A stretch of DNA of 10,892 nucleotides from positions 1 to 10,892 of the forward strand of contig CAJXXO010000064.1 of the NCBI GenBank assembly GCA_913062655.1, read 5' to 3'. The translations under genes and the position numbers were made by a program. Positions 1-7,528 of this stretch are shown here, one piece after another. Numbering within the stretch: position 1 is the stretch's first letter; every line of letters begins with the position of its first letter. Below the pieces are notes generated by a model. That model was not told where the DNA came from. It was given only the letters and a program-made list of their open reading frames with translations, and searched no databases. The DNA is from an uncultured Bacteroidota bacterium. GTDB taxonomy: Bacteria; Bacteroidota; Bacteroidia; Chitinophagales; S012-47.

Positions 1-1
1 A

Positions 2-1564
2 GAACCGGTGCCGGGTATTGAGTTTGAATATGAAATGGCACAACAACTGGTTCCGGATATTGCGCTGGAGGAGGTAAATAAGAAGCCACAAAAATGGATG
101 ACCGATGATAACACCGTCATTATTGTCACCGGTCCGGAGAAAGAAGGTGTGGAGATGCCCTCAGAAGAGGAAGTGCTGGCTACCTACAACGAAGTAAGAG
201 CTAAGGAAACAGAGCCGTATGTAGATGATTATCAAGAACAGGAGCTCCTGGTCAATACACCTGCATCGGGAAGCATCGTTGAGGAGTCTTCCATCGAAGA
301 GTTGGGCGTAACAGAGTTGACTTTCGATAATGGGGCCAAGGTTGTGCTGAAGCCAACCGACTTTAAAAATGATGAAATACTCATCTCAGCCTACAGTTTT
401 GGAGGCTCCAGCTTATACCCTGATGAAGACTATTACACGGCTTCAATGGTATCACAAGTCGTGATGGAAAGCGGCATCGGGGAGTTTAGCAAAACCGATC
501 TCAACAAGGCACTGAGTGGAAAGAGCGTGGAGATTTATCCAATGGTGGATAATCTTACGGAAGGATTGCAGGGCAATACTACACCGGAAGATTTTGAAAC
601 GTACCTCCAATTGCAATACCTCTACTTTACGGAGCCCCGCAAAGACCCGACTTCATTTGCCAGCTTCAAGCAGCAACAAAAAATGATTTACAAGAACCTC
701 GATGCCAACCCGCAATTCTACTTTATGAAGCGGTACATGAAGGTCTTGTATGATAACCACCCCCGTGCCAAGGTGCCAGAGGCAGAGGATTTCGATAAGA
801 TTGATCTGGATAGGCTATTTGAGATCTACAACGAGCGCTTTGGCAATGCGGGTGACTTTACCTTCTTCATTGTCGGCAACTTTGATGTGGAAGAGGTAAA
901 GCCTATGTTGGCTACCTACATCGGTGGGTTACCGGGTGAAGAAAGCCGTGAGACCTTTGAAGATGTAGGCATCCGCTATCCGGAGTCTGCGAAGAATGAG
1001 ATCATTCGCAAAGGAACCGAGCCGAAGAGCATGGTGACCATGTCTTACACTGGTGACTTTGATTGGAACTACGAGAATCGCTTCAAAATTCGCGCATTGG
1101 CAGATGTACTACGCATCAAGTTGCGTGAGAGTATGCGCGAAGACAAAGGAGGCGTGTATGGCGTAGGGGTCAATGCACAGCCAGGGCATTATCCGATCGA
1201 GGATTATCTCTTCTCCATCCAGTGGGGATGCTCACCGGAAAATGTTGAAGAGCTGATCGAGACGGCTAAGGGTGAGATGGAAACCCTAATGGCTGAAGGG
1301 GCTACAGAAAAAGACCTCAAAAAAGTGAAAGAGACAATGCTCCGCTCTCGAGAGACAGACATGAAGGAGAACCGCTTTTGGGCCAGTGCCCTCCAGCAAT
1401 ATTATAAGCACGGAGAGGATCCGACCCGACTGCTGGAATTTGAGGAGCATGTCAATACCTTATCTTCAGACGATATCAAGGCGGCTGCTAACCTCTATTT
1501 CAATGATGATCGACTGATTCAGTTTGTAATGTATCCGGAAGATCAAGAGGAGCTGCTGAACTAA
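2..1564 (+). CDS. M16 family zinc-peptidase-like protein, C-terminal part (5' end outside window)
   Basis: The reading frame is open to the left edge, so this is the tail of a longer gene. The in-frame GTG at base 8 is not a credible start, because the protein would begin inside a domain. Numbered from that GTG, residues 101-135 (ELTFDNGAKVVLKPTDF, then FGGSSLYPDED) look like the start of an M16 (pitrilysin/PqqL, COG0612) repeat. The spot where active M16 domains carry HxxEH has none here, as expected for the non-catalytic second half of a long two-half M16 protein. Residues 276-293 (NERFGNAGDFTFFIVGNF) and 373-386 (RESMREDKGGVYGV) match the conserved final M16 domain, including the Arg/Tyr pair of the substrate-binding region. 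Full-length relatives are about 900-950 residues and are usually exported. The zinc site, if present, must lie in the missing N-terminal half, so activity cannot be judged here. An intrinsic terminator follows the stop by 24 bases. Confidence 0.9.
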   Translation, partial: EPVPGIEFEYEMAQQLVPDIALEEVNKKPQKWMTDDNTVIIVTGPEKEGVEMPSEEEVLATYNEVRAKETEPYVDDYQEQELLVNTPASGSIVEESSIEELGVTELTFDNGAKVVLKPTDFKNDEILISAYSFGGSSLYPDEDYYTASMVSQVVMESGIGEFSKTDLNKALSGKSVEIYPMVDNLTEGLQGNTTPEDFETYLQLQYLYFTEPRKDPTSFASFKQQQKMIYKNLDANPQFYFMKRYMKVLYDNHPRAKVPEAEDFDKIDLDRLFEIYNERFGNAGDFTFFIVGNFDVEEVKPMLATYIGGLPGEESRETFEDVGIRYPESAKNEIIRKGTEPKSMVTMSYTGDFDWNYENRFKIRALADVLRIKLRESMREDKGGVYGVGVNAQPGHYPIEDYLFSIQWGCSPENVEELIETAKGEMETLMAEGATEKDLKKVKETMLRSRETDMKENRFWASALQQYYKHGEDPTRLLEFEEHVNTLSSDDIKAAANLYFNDDRLIQFVMYPEDQEELLN

Positions 1565-1588
1565 ATAGGGGGAATCGAAAGTTCCTGT

Positions 1589-1623
1589 GAGCCATCTGTC
1601 TTATGATAGATGGCTCTTTTTTT
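1589..1623 (+). terminator. Intrinsic terminator of the M16 peptidase gene
   Basis: A 12-bp stem pairs 1589-1600 with 1605-1616 (core GAGCCATCT/AGATGGCTC, one G-T pair near the loop). The loop is TTAT, and seven T follow on the + strand. It starts 24 bases after the M16 stop. On the minus strand no T tract follows the hairpin, so it should work mainly for rightward transcription. The T run reaches into the stop codon of the convergent murB gene. Confidence 0.88.
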
Positions 1624-2641
1624 ACCACACATTCACTTCGGGCTCTAGCTGAATGCCAAATGCATCTTTTACAGCCGCCTGAATCTGCTGCGCCAATTGC
1701 CAGACTTCTGCCCCTGTCGCTCCACCGTAATTGACCAATACCAGTGGTTGTTTTACGTGTGTACCAGTGGCGCCTACCCGCTTGCCTTTCCATCCCGATT
1801 GCTCAATCAACCAGGCAGCCGGTATTTTTACCTCTTCATCCGGTAAGGGATAGTGCGGCATGTCCGGATAGTTCTTTTGCAACGATCGGAAGCGTGAATC
1901 AGCTATTACCGGGTTTTTAAAAAAACTTCCGGCATTGCCCAGCACTTTGGGATCAGGTAGTTTGCTCTGACGAATTCGAATAACCGCTTTACTAATGGCC
2001 TGAATAGACAACTCTGTAAGGGCCATATCTGCCAATGTTGACTGAATGGCTCCATAGGAAGTATGAAAGGTGGTAGGCTCTTTCTCTAATCGAAATACCA
2101 CGTGTGTGATTATGTATTGCCCTTTCAGTTCATGTTTGAATACGCTCTCCCGATACCCAAACTGACAGGCCTCCAGCGAGAAAGATCGTACTGCTCCGGT
2201 AGCCATTTCCACCGCCTCGAGGTGGTCGAAGGTGTCTTTTATCTCCACCCCGTAGGCGCCAATATTTTGCATGGGGGCGGCACCCACATAGCCAGGTATG
2301 AGGGACAGATTCTCTAATCCACCCCAGTTTCGATCCAGCGTCCACAGCACCAGGTCATGCCATACTTCACCCGCACCGGCTTTTACCCACACATATCGGT
2401 CATCTTCCTTAATTGCCGTAATGCCCTTGATCTGATTGTGAAGGGTAAGCCCTGGAACATCTTGGGTCAGCAGAACATTGCTGCCCCCTCCCAGTATGAA
2501 GAGAGGCCATTTTTTTTCTTTGGCATGACGCAAAAGGCTTTGGAGTTCCTCTACATTTGTAAAGGCAGCAAAATTTTCCGCCTCAACATGCAAACCAAAG
2601 GTGTTGAATGGTCGTAAGGAAACTTGCTGCTGAATGGACAT
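1622..2641 (-). CDS. murB: UDP-N-acetylenolpyruvoylglucosamine reductase MurB (type I)
   Basis: MurB reduces UDP-N-acetylglucosamine enolpyruvate to UDP-N-acetylmuramate, using NADPH and FAD, in the cytoplasm; this is the second committed step of peptidoglycan synthesis. At 339 residues it matches type I MurB (E. coli, about 340). Visible motifs: the FAD-binding stretch FILGGGSNVLL (48-58); YRES with Tyr163/Arg164, matching the E. coli Tyr158/Arg159 pair; Tyr196 in TSYGAIQ, matching the type I tyrosine that type II enzymes lack; LPDPKVLGNAGSFFKNP (228-244), whose Ser239 is the expected proton donor; and Glu335 in the final EPEVNVW, the expected second catalytic acid. All key residues are present, so the enzyme should be active. 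The ATG start gives the usual MurB N-terminus (SLRPFNTFG), with no evident Shine-Dalgarno. It lies alone, not in a cell-wall cluster: convergent with the M16 gene and divergent from the T9SS cargo gene. Confidence 0.97.
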   Translation of the reverse strand: MSIQQQVSLRPFNTFGLHVEAENFAAFTNVEELQSLLRHAKEKKWPLFILGGGSNVLLTQDVPGLTLHNQIKGITAIKEDDRYVWVKAGAGEVWHDLVLWTLDRNWGGLENLSLIPGYVGAAPMQNIGAYGVEIKDTFDHLEAVEMATGAVRSFSLEACQFGYRESVFKHELKGQYIITHVVFRLEKEPTTFHTSYGAIQSTLADMALTELSIQAISKAVIRIRQSKLPDPKVLGNAGSFFKNPVIADSRFRSLQKNYPDMPHYPLPDEEVKIPAAWLIEQSGWKGKRVGATGTHVKQPLVLVNYGGATGAEVWQLAQQIQAAVKDAFGIQLEPEVNVW

Positions 2642-2652
2642 GGCGCAAGGTT

Positions 2653-2657
2653 AAGGA
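2653..2657 (+). promoter_or_regulatory. Shine-Dalgarno-like AAGGA before the T9SS cargo gene
   Basis: AAGGA lies six bases before the ATG at 2664, a standard spacing. It supports that start and is unusual in this window, where the other complete genes show no clear Shine-Dalgarno. It sits in the 22-base gap shared with the divergent murB start. Confidence 0.45.
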
Positions 2658-2663
2658 TTTTTC

Positions 2664-4118
2664 ATGAATGGATACAGGCTCTTTATTCGTCTCTGGCTGC
2701 TGATGGTAGCGGTTTTGACGCTTTCTGTCAACAGTTGGGGGCAACAGTATAAAACCGCTCGCACTGATTCACGCGTATTTTACGAAGGGGGAGGCGAAAT
2801 GCATACCGTACAGGTGGTGGCGCAGCAAGGCCTCGGCAGCAACGATACGGCATTTACCTTCTACACGGTGGTAGATACCGGTACCGGTCTTCCGGCTACC
2901 TGCGACCTCATTCCGAATGCAATCGGCTGGTTGGGAGAGCGTATGGTAGTGCAGGATTCTTTGCGCAACCTCTTTTTCAACGCGCAAGGCGATACGATCA
3001 CTTTCCGACCTGGTGCAGCACTGGGTAATGTCTACAGGATTTATACCTTTCCCAATGGCGACTACATGGAGGCTACCAATATTGGATTGCAGTTTGCAGT
3101 CTTCATCGATAGCTTCAGCCGATTCAAAACCATACAGCTACAAGTGCGGAATAGCCAGGGACAGCCAATAGCGCACCCTATGAATGGCAAAACGATGGAG
3201 TTTTCGGAGCGGTTTGGTATGAAAAAGGGGTTCAACCTCTACCACTTTCCAAATGATACTACCACTTACCGGCTAATTGGTCATGAAAGTGCAGGACTCG
3301 GGCAGCGTTCGCTCAATGTCTTCCATGTATTCGACATCCGGCCCGGCTATGAGTTTCACTTTGTGGAGCGCCAGAATGGTCTGGTTACAGCATTGGAAAA
3401 GCAGTTTGTGCAACAAGCTTTTGACATTGGGCTTGGCGATACCTTTTTGTTGACCTATGAGCGGTGGCGCAAGGAATACTTGTATGATGCATTAGGCGAA
3501 GCCATTGACTCTAGCTTTATCAATGACACCATTACCGAGCGAATAGTCTATGCCGATTATAGTTTTTTGAATGGTAGTCACCGGCAAGTGTTTGAATACC
3601 GACCTGACACATTCGGCTATGCTATTCACCGTTTGGTGGACTCACTGGGGCCACGGTTTCGAAAAGATATGCAATGGCCTTACACCTTGTCTTCCGGGGC
3701 GGTTTGTCTGGAGCCACAGCCAGATAGCGTTTTAACCGAGCATTATGGAGACGGATTAGGGCTCACCCTGCTGCGCATAGCCAGATCCAATGGGGACATG
3801 TGGGAGCGGCAGATGGTTTACTACCAAAGAGGCATTGAGCAGTGGGGCAACTTTATTGATTTCTACCCATTGGGATTACCGGACACAAAAGAACATACCC
3901 TGACATTAGCCCCTAATCCATCCAAAGATATTCTTCGGATAGAGGGGTTGACATCCCCGTTGCATGTAGCGGTTTTTCATATTTCAGGAGCCAAGGTATG
4001 GGAAGACAGGATTTATCCAGACGAAGTATTGTCCATATCCGACTGGCCTGCGGGTGTTTATTTTCTGATTGGCAGCAGGGATGACCAGGTGTACCGTGGT
4101 AAGCTAATTAAGCTCTAA
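2664..4118 (+). CDS. Exported protein of unknown function with T9SS C-terminal sorting domain
   Basis: I do not recognise the body of this 484-residue protein. Residues 1-26 form a Sec signal peptide: a short basic start, a hydrophobic core (LWLLMVAVLTLSV), and likely cleavage near SWG-QQ. Residues about 412-484 are a type A T9SS (Por) sorting domain: LTLAPNPSKDILRIEG (412-427), the middle strands with GAKVWEDRI, then WPAGVYFLIG (461-470) and a terminal RGKLIKL. By known T9SS biology it should cross the inner membrane by Sec, cross the outer membrane by T9SS, lose this domain, and be released or surface-anchored. The 380 residues between are rich in aromatic and beta-prone stretches, with repeated YR/FxF and DT motifs. 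No catalytic motif or known domain is visible, and only two cysteines (80 and 348) remain in the mature region. Its stop overlaps the stop of the convergent TPR gene by four bases. Confidence 0.9.
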   Translation: MNGYRLFIRLWLLMVAVLTLSVNSWGQQYKTARTDSRVFYEGGGEMHTVQVVAQQGLGSNDTAFTFYTVVDTGTGLPATCDLIPNAIGWLGERMVVQDSLRNLFFNAQGDTITFRPGAALGNVYRIYTFPNGDYMEATNIGLQFAVFIDSFSRFKTIQLQVRNSQGQPIAHPMNGKTMEFSERFGMKKGFNLYHFPNDTTTYRLIGHESAGLGQRSLNVFHVFDIRPGYEFHFVERQNGLVTALEKQFVQQAFDIGLGDTFLLTYERWRKEYLYDALGEAIDSSFINDTITERIVYADYSFLNGSHRQVFEYRPDTFGYAIHRLVDSLGPRFRKDMQWPYTLSSGAVCLEPQPDSVLTEHYGDGLGLTLLRIARSNGDMWERQMVYYQRGIEQWGNFIDFYPLGLPDTKEHTLTLAPNPSKDILRIEGLTSPLHVAVFHISGAKVWEDRIYPDEVLSISDWPAGVYFLIGSRDDQVYRGKLIKL

Positions 4119-5596
4119 TTATCCAGGCGCTGCAGGCCTGCCTTAGCTTGCGTATCCAGGCTCGACTCATAAGCATGGCCTTTGTAACTGCGGCACTTTT
4201 CAAAAAAATAGCGGGCTTTCTCTTTGTTGCCTTCCTCTTCGAATATCAGGCCCAACTGTAAGGCGGCATTGGGGGCAAAGTAATATGCACTGCCATCATT
4301 GTATTTCAAGGTGGCATAAAAGAGTTTTTTGGCCAGGTCGTACTTGTGTTGCGCTTGCAGAATGCGTCCGGCCCGGTAGGTAAACTCCAATTGGTCGCGC
4401 AACCGGTCGAAGTCGGTCCGTTTTTTGTCTTTCAACAGTGTGAGCGCTTCTTCATAGTACCCGCCATCATAGCGTAAGCGCGCTTTGAGCAAAAGCGGGT
4501 GCGGTACTTCGCCTCGTTCTGCCTCCTCCTGCGCTGCCTTATCGGGGTCTACCGTAGCCGTTCCGGTCTGCTGTAGCTGCTGCATGTAGGCTTTGTATTG
4601 GGTGGTATCGCCACCGATCAAAGCCATCCACGCCATTTTTTGATAGGCTTCCTTCTTGTAATGCCGGCCTGGAAAATAGTCAAGGAAAGCCTGAAAATGG
4701 CCAACGGCAGTGGGATCGAGTTGTCGGCTCTTGGCTGTACCCAGCAGGAAGTCGATGAATGGAAAGGGTTCATGGTTTTCATCCCGGGGTGCCATTTCGA
4801 GGGTTTGAATGGCTGCATCATTGTTTCCCACTTCCAATGCAATGCTGGCCTTTACGAAGTGGCCCAGCAGGTCATTATTCGCTGCATAATCGGCTCGATT
4901 GACTTGCTGCCAGGCCATTGCCTCATCTTGCTCAAGGTGAAGCGTCAGATAGGCAAGAAGCATGTCTACCTCCGGACGATACAACTGTACCAGGGGCGAT
5001 TGGCTTTGCTGTAGTTGCCGCAGATACTCCGTACCCTGCGTGATGGTGCCTTGCATTCCTAAGAGCGCTGCACCCCACTGGTATTTATCGGGAATGGCAC
5101 CGATCACAGCCTTTAGCACACCCATGCTTTTCTTGCTGAGCAGAAAATCGGGATGGATAAACAGATTGGCCTGCAAGAGTTTATAGGCTTTCCGTACATC
5201 AGTAAAGGCACCCATGTATTCTTCAAATTTGAGGCGGGCAACAGCCCATTGTATGCGGACCTCAGCCTGGCAAAAGAGATAGAAGGGGGAGGTTTTATCT
5301 CCTTCCTGCAGTTGTCTAAGGCGATCCTTTTTGCGATCCAGGATTTCATAATACCAAGCCTCATCTTCATGCATGTACAGCCGGAAGAAGTCGATATAAT
5401 TCTCCAGGTAAATGGGGATCAGGTTGTTGGGGTGCTTTGCTTTTTCCTGGGCCAGGAGTTGTTCTGCCAGGGGCAGTTCCAGTCGCATGATATGCCGGTA
5501 AGCTTGCTGACAGCCGGATGTGTAAGTGAAGGTGGGAGAAGAACCGTGCGAGGCTATACTGCCGATGCATAATAATATGGAGAACAACCATCGCAT
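4115..5596 (-). CDS. Exported TPR-repeat protein, IML2/TTC39-like
   Basis: This 493-residue protein starts with a signal-peptide-like segment (MRWLFSILLCIGSIASHGSS). No proper lipobox is present, so periplasmic or surface location by Sec export is the best guess. The rest is almost wholly helical, with TPR-like pairs such as QAYRHIMRLELPLAEQLLAQ (31-50), DLLGHFVKASIALEVGNNDA (242-261), DYYFPG-type spacing at 294-325, RYDGGYYEEALTLLKD (375-390) and ALQLGLIFEEEGNKEKARYF (445-464). Two stretches resemble signature regions of the eukaryotic IML2/TTC39 (DUF3808) family: IPDKYQWGAALLGMQG (168-183) followed by a GxEYLRQL helix, and the end KCRSYKGHAYESSLDTQAKA (467-486). That link is pattern recognition, not a search result. 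TPR arrays usually bind proteins, and no partner or reaction can be named. The gene is cut off from the operon upstream by a terminator only 25 bases from its ATG. Confidence 0.85.
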   Translation of the reverse strand: MRWLFSILLCIGSIASHGSSPTFTYTSGCQQAYRHIMRLELPLAEQLLAQEKAKHPNNLIPIYLENYIDFFRLYMHEDEAWYYEILDRKKDRLRQLQEGDKTSPFYLFCQAEVRIQWAVARLKFEEYMGAFTDVRKAYKLLQANLFIHPDFLLSKKSMGVLKAVIGAIPDKYQWGAALLGMQGTITQGTEYLRQLQQSQSPLVQLYRPEVDMLLAYLTLHLEQDEAMAWQQVNRADYAANNDLLGHFVKASIALEVGNNDAAIQTLEMAPRDENHEPFPFIDFLLGTAKSRQLDPTAVGHFQAFLDYFPGRHYKKEAYQKMAWMALIGGDTTQYKAYMQQLQQTGTATVDPDKAAQEEAERGEVPHPLLLKARLRYDGGYYEEALTLLKDKKRTDFDRLRDQLEFTYRAGRILQAQHKYDLAKKLFYATLKYNDGSAYYFAPNAALQLGLIFEEEGNKEKARYFFEKCRSYKGHAYESSLDTQAKAGLQRLDN

Positions 5597-5621
5597 AATG
5601 GGAGATTTGAGGGCCTAAAAA

Positions 5622-5650
5622 TAAAAAACCCGCTGCGAGAGCGGGTTTTT
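5622..5650 (-). terminator. Intrinsic terminator of the rmuC-to-zinc-ribbon operon
   Basis: An 11-bp stem pairs 5624-5634 with 5640-5650 (AAAAACCCGCT/AGCGGGTTTTT) around a 5-base loop. Read on the minus strand, it begins 20 bases after the stop of the zinc-ribbon gene and runs into TTTTTTAT, a classic rho-independent terminator. The flanking A/T arms give a T run on the + strand too, so it could also stop rightward (antisense) transcription coming out of the TPR gene. Confidence 0.9.
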
Positions 5651-5670
5651 ATATGCGTTTGCTGTTGTAT

Positions 5671-6423
5671 TTATTCTGCTTCCTCGAAGTCGATAGCCGG
5701 ATCGACCAGTATACGACCACAGTGCTCACAAACAATCACCTTCTTCCGCTGGCGAATCTCTACCTGGCGCTGTGGAGGAATAGTAGCAAAGCACCCCCCA
5801 CAACTGTCTCGTTCTATCTTCACCACCGCGAGATTGTTGGAATAGGTGTTGCGAATCTTTTTAAAGGCATTCAGCAACCGATCTTCAATATCCTTGGCTT
5901 GCTTATCTGCCTCTTTTTCCAGCTTCTTCTCTTCTTTTTCGTTTTCCTTGATGATCTTCTCGAGCTCTTTTTTCTTTTCCTCCAGGTTCTCACGCTTCCC
6001 TTTGGCCGCTTCATTAGACTCTTCCAGGTAAGCCTTTTTCTTTTCGATCTCCTCTTCAGCCTCCTTAATACGCTTCTCTGCCAACTGGATCTCAAGTTTT
6101 TGCAGCTCGATCTCCTTGTTCAGGGCGTCAAACTCGCGATTGTTCTTCACGTTGTTCAACTGCTGGTCATACTTCGCAATCAGTGCTTCCGCATCTTTGA
6201 TGGCATTGCGGTGATTGCTGATGTTGTTTTCCAGCTCTTCAATGCCCTTATTTAGCTTTTCAATCCGGGTCTCCAGCCCTTGGATTTCGTCCTCCAGATC
6301 GCTTACCTCCATGGGCAGCTCTCCTTTCAGGATTTGGATTTCATCAAGTTTGGAGTGGATTTTCTGGTAGTTATAAAGGGCTTTCAGTTTATCTTCTACC
6401 GTAAGTTCTTTCGCCTTCGCCAT
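5671..6423 (-). CDS. Coiled-coil C4-type zinc-ribbon protein (COG1579 / CT398-like)
   Basis: Residues about 10-190 are charged heptad-rich coiled coil dominated by Glu and Lys, with the family's conserved VKNNREFDALNKEI segment at 92-105. After a short linker come two cysteine pairs, Cys208/Cys211 in CGGC and Cys232/Cys235 in CEHC, which form a C-terminal C4 zinc ribbon (zf-RING_7 type). At 250 residues it has the usual family length. The family is widespread but poorly understood: the chlamydial member CT398 has been reported to bind sigma-54 and a type III secretion component, which does not establish a role here. A nucleic-acid or protein scaffold role in the cytoplasm is the reasonable inference. 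The ATG begins one base after the stop of the Nif3-like gene (TGA-T-ATG), so translation is probably coupled. The same pairing of Nif3 and zinc-ribbon genes recurs in many bacteria. Confidence 0.92.
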   Translation of the reverse strand: MAKAKELTVEDKLKALYNYQKIHSKLDEIQILKGELPMEVSDLEDEIQGLETRIEKLNKGIEELENNISNHRNAIKDAEALIAKYDQQLNNVKNNREFDALNKEIELQKLEIQLAEKRIKEAEEEIEKKKAYLEESNEAAKGKRENLEEKKKELEKIIKENEKEEKKLEKEADKQAKDIEDRLLNAFKKIRNTYSNNLAVVKIERDSCGGCFATIPPQRQVEIRQRKKVIVCEHCGRILVDPAIDFEEAE

Positions 6424-6424
6424 A

Positions 6425-7522
6425 TCAGCTCAAATATTGTATCGGATTCGTGTTAATCTCGGTCAAACGAACCGCAAAATTACTAAATTTTTCCCGCAAT
6501 TTTTCAGCAATCAGTTCGATCGTAAATTGCTCACTCTCAAAGTGTCCGATATCAGCGATCACGATTTGGCCATCGGCATCGAAAAACTGATGGTATTTGA
6601 AGTCACCCGTGATAAAGGCATCCGCACCGGCTTTTATGGCTGTAGAAAGCAGGAAGCTGCCAGCTCCGCCACAAACAGCCACCCGTTTTACCGGTTGATT
6701 GCGCAAGGCGGTGTAGCGGATGCAGTCGGTTTCCATCTGGGTCTGCAGGTGTTCCAGGAAAGTCATTTCATCCATGGGGTCGACCAACTCACCTATCATG
6801 CCTGACCCTACCTCTTGGTAGGCGTTGTCCAATGCCACAACATCGTAGGCTACTTCCTCGTAGGGGTGGGCCTGTTGCATCGCCTGCAGTACGGCCCCTT
6901 CCTGCCAGGCGGGGAATATGACTTCGATCTTCGTTTCCGGTTCCTGATGCACCTCTCCCTGTTGCCCGACATACGGATTGGTGCCTTCCAAACCCCTGAA
7001 AGTACCGGTACCTTGCACATTGTAGCTGCAAGAATCGTACTGCCCGATATGACCTGCCCCTGCTTCGAAGATGGCATGGCGCACCTCGGCTGCATGGTCG
7101 TGGGGTACAAATACGAAGAGTTTTTTCAGCAGGTCAGACTTGGGCGCCAAAATACGGGGCTCTTGTAAGCCAATACGATCGGCTATTTTCTTATTTACCC
7201 CGGAAGCAACATTATCCAGATTGGTGTGTGTAGCATAGAGTGCGATATTGTTGCGCAGGGCCAGCATAACGGTGCGCTCCACATAGTTGCGGCCGGTAAG
7301 CCGCTTCAAGCCGCCAAAAATGATAGGATGGTGGGCCACTATCAGGTTGCAGTCGTTATCGATAGCTTCTTGCACCACCGCCTCGGTGATATCAAGTGTT
7401 ACCACCACACCGGTGCAATCGGTATCCGGTTCGCCAACCAGCAAGCCGGCATTGTCATAGGATTCCTGCAGACTAGGTGGCGCCCATTGATCGAGGTAGT
7501 GGGTGATGTCGTGTACAGTCAT
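6425..7522 (-). CDS. Nif3-like dinuclear metal-centre protein (YbgI/YqfO family) with inserted middle domain
   Basis: A 365-residue member of the NIF3 family, often labelled GTP cyclohydrolase I type 2 homolog; that activity is not established for most members. The metal ligands are visible: His64/His65 in VAHHP, His99 and Asp103 in THTNLD, and His327/Glu331 in GHFESE, matching the ligands of E. coli YbgI, whose subunits form a toroidal hexamer around paired metal ions. Residues about 130-235 are the extra PII/CutA-like domain of the long YqfO-type subfamily, with its hallmark HPYEEVAYDVV at 219-229. SYDNAGLLVG (21-30) is the conserved N-terminal motif. The protein is expected in the cytoplasm. 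It begins six bases after the hydrolase stop, and its stop is one base before the zinc-ribbon start. The ATG start gives the standard family N-terminus. The true substrate is unknown. Confidence 0.95.
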   Translation of the reverse strand: MTVHDITHYLDQWAPPSLQESYDNAGLLVGEPDTDCTGVVVTLDITEAVVQEAIDNDCNLIVAHHPIIFGGLKRLTGRNYVERTVMLALRNNIALYATHTNLDNVASGVNKKIADRIGLQEPRILAPKSDLLKKLFVFVPHDHAAEVRHAIFEAGAGHIGQYDSCSYNVQGTGTFRGLEGTNPYVGQQGEVHQEPETKIEVIFPAWQEGAVLQAMQQAHPYEEVAYDVVALDNAYQEVGSGMIGELVDPMDEMTFLEHLQTQMETDCIRYTALRNQPVKRVAVCGGAGSFLLSTAIKAGADAFITGDFKYHQFFDADGQIVIADIGHFESEQFTIELIAEKLREKFSNFAVRLTEINTNPIQYLS

Positions 7523-7528
7523 AATCGT

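Noticed and set aside
101..500. Lack of HxxEH in the M16-like protein as a sign of a dead protease
   Set aside because: Only the C-terminal half is in the window, and this half normally lacks the zinc motif; the catalytic half is off the left edge.
4132..4141. Perfect 10-base palindrome GCAGGCCTGC near the convergent stops
   Set aside because: Inside TPR coding sequence, too short for a terminator, no T tract, and no second copy noticed; it may be chance.
4598..5572. Several + strand frames opposite the TPR gene
   Set aside because: The minus-strand protein has a signal peptide and consistent TPR pattern through the whole region; the opposite frames show no domain features.
5653..6255. Long open frame on the + strand (about 200 codons, Leu/Phe-rich)
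   Set aside because: It lies opposite the Glu/Lys-rich coiled coil of the zinc-ribbon gene; the complement of such codons yields Leu/Phe runs that mimic membrane segments. It also crosses the terminator region.
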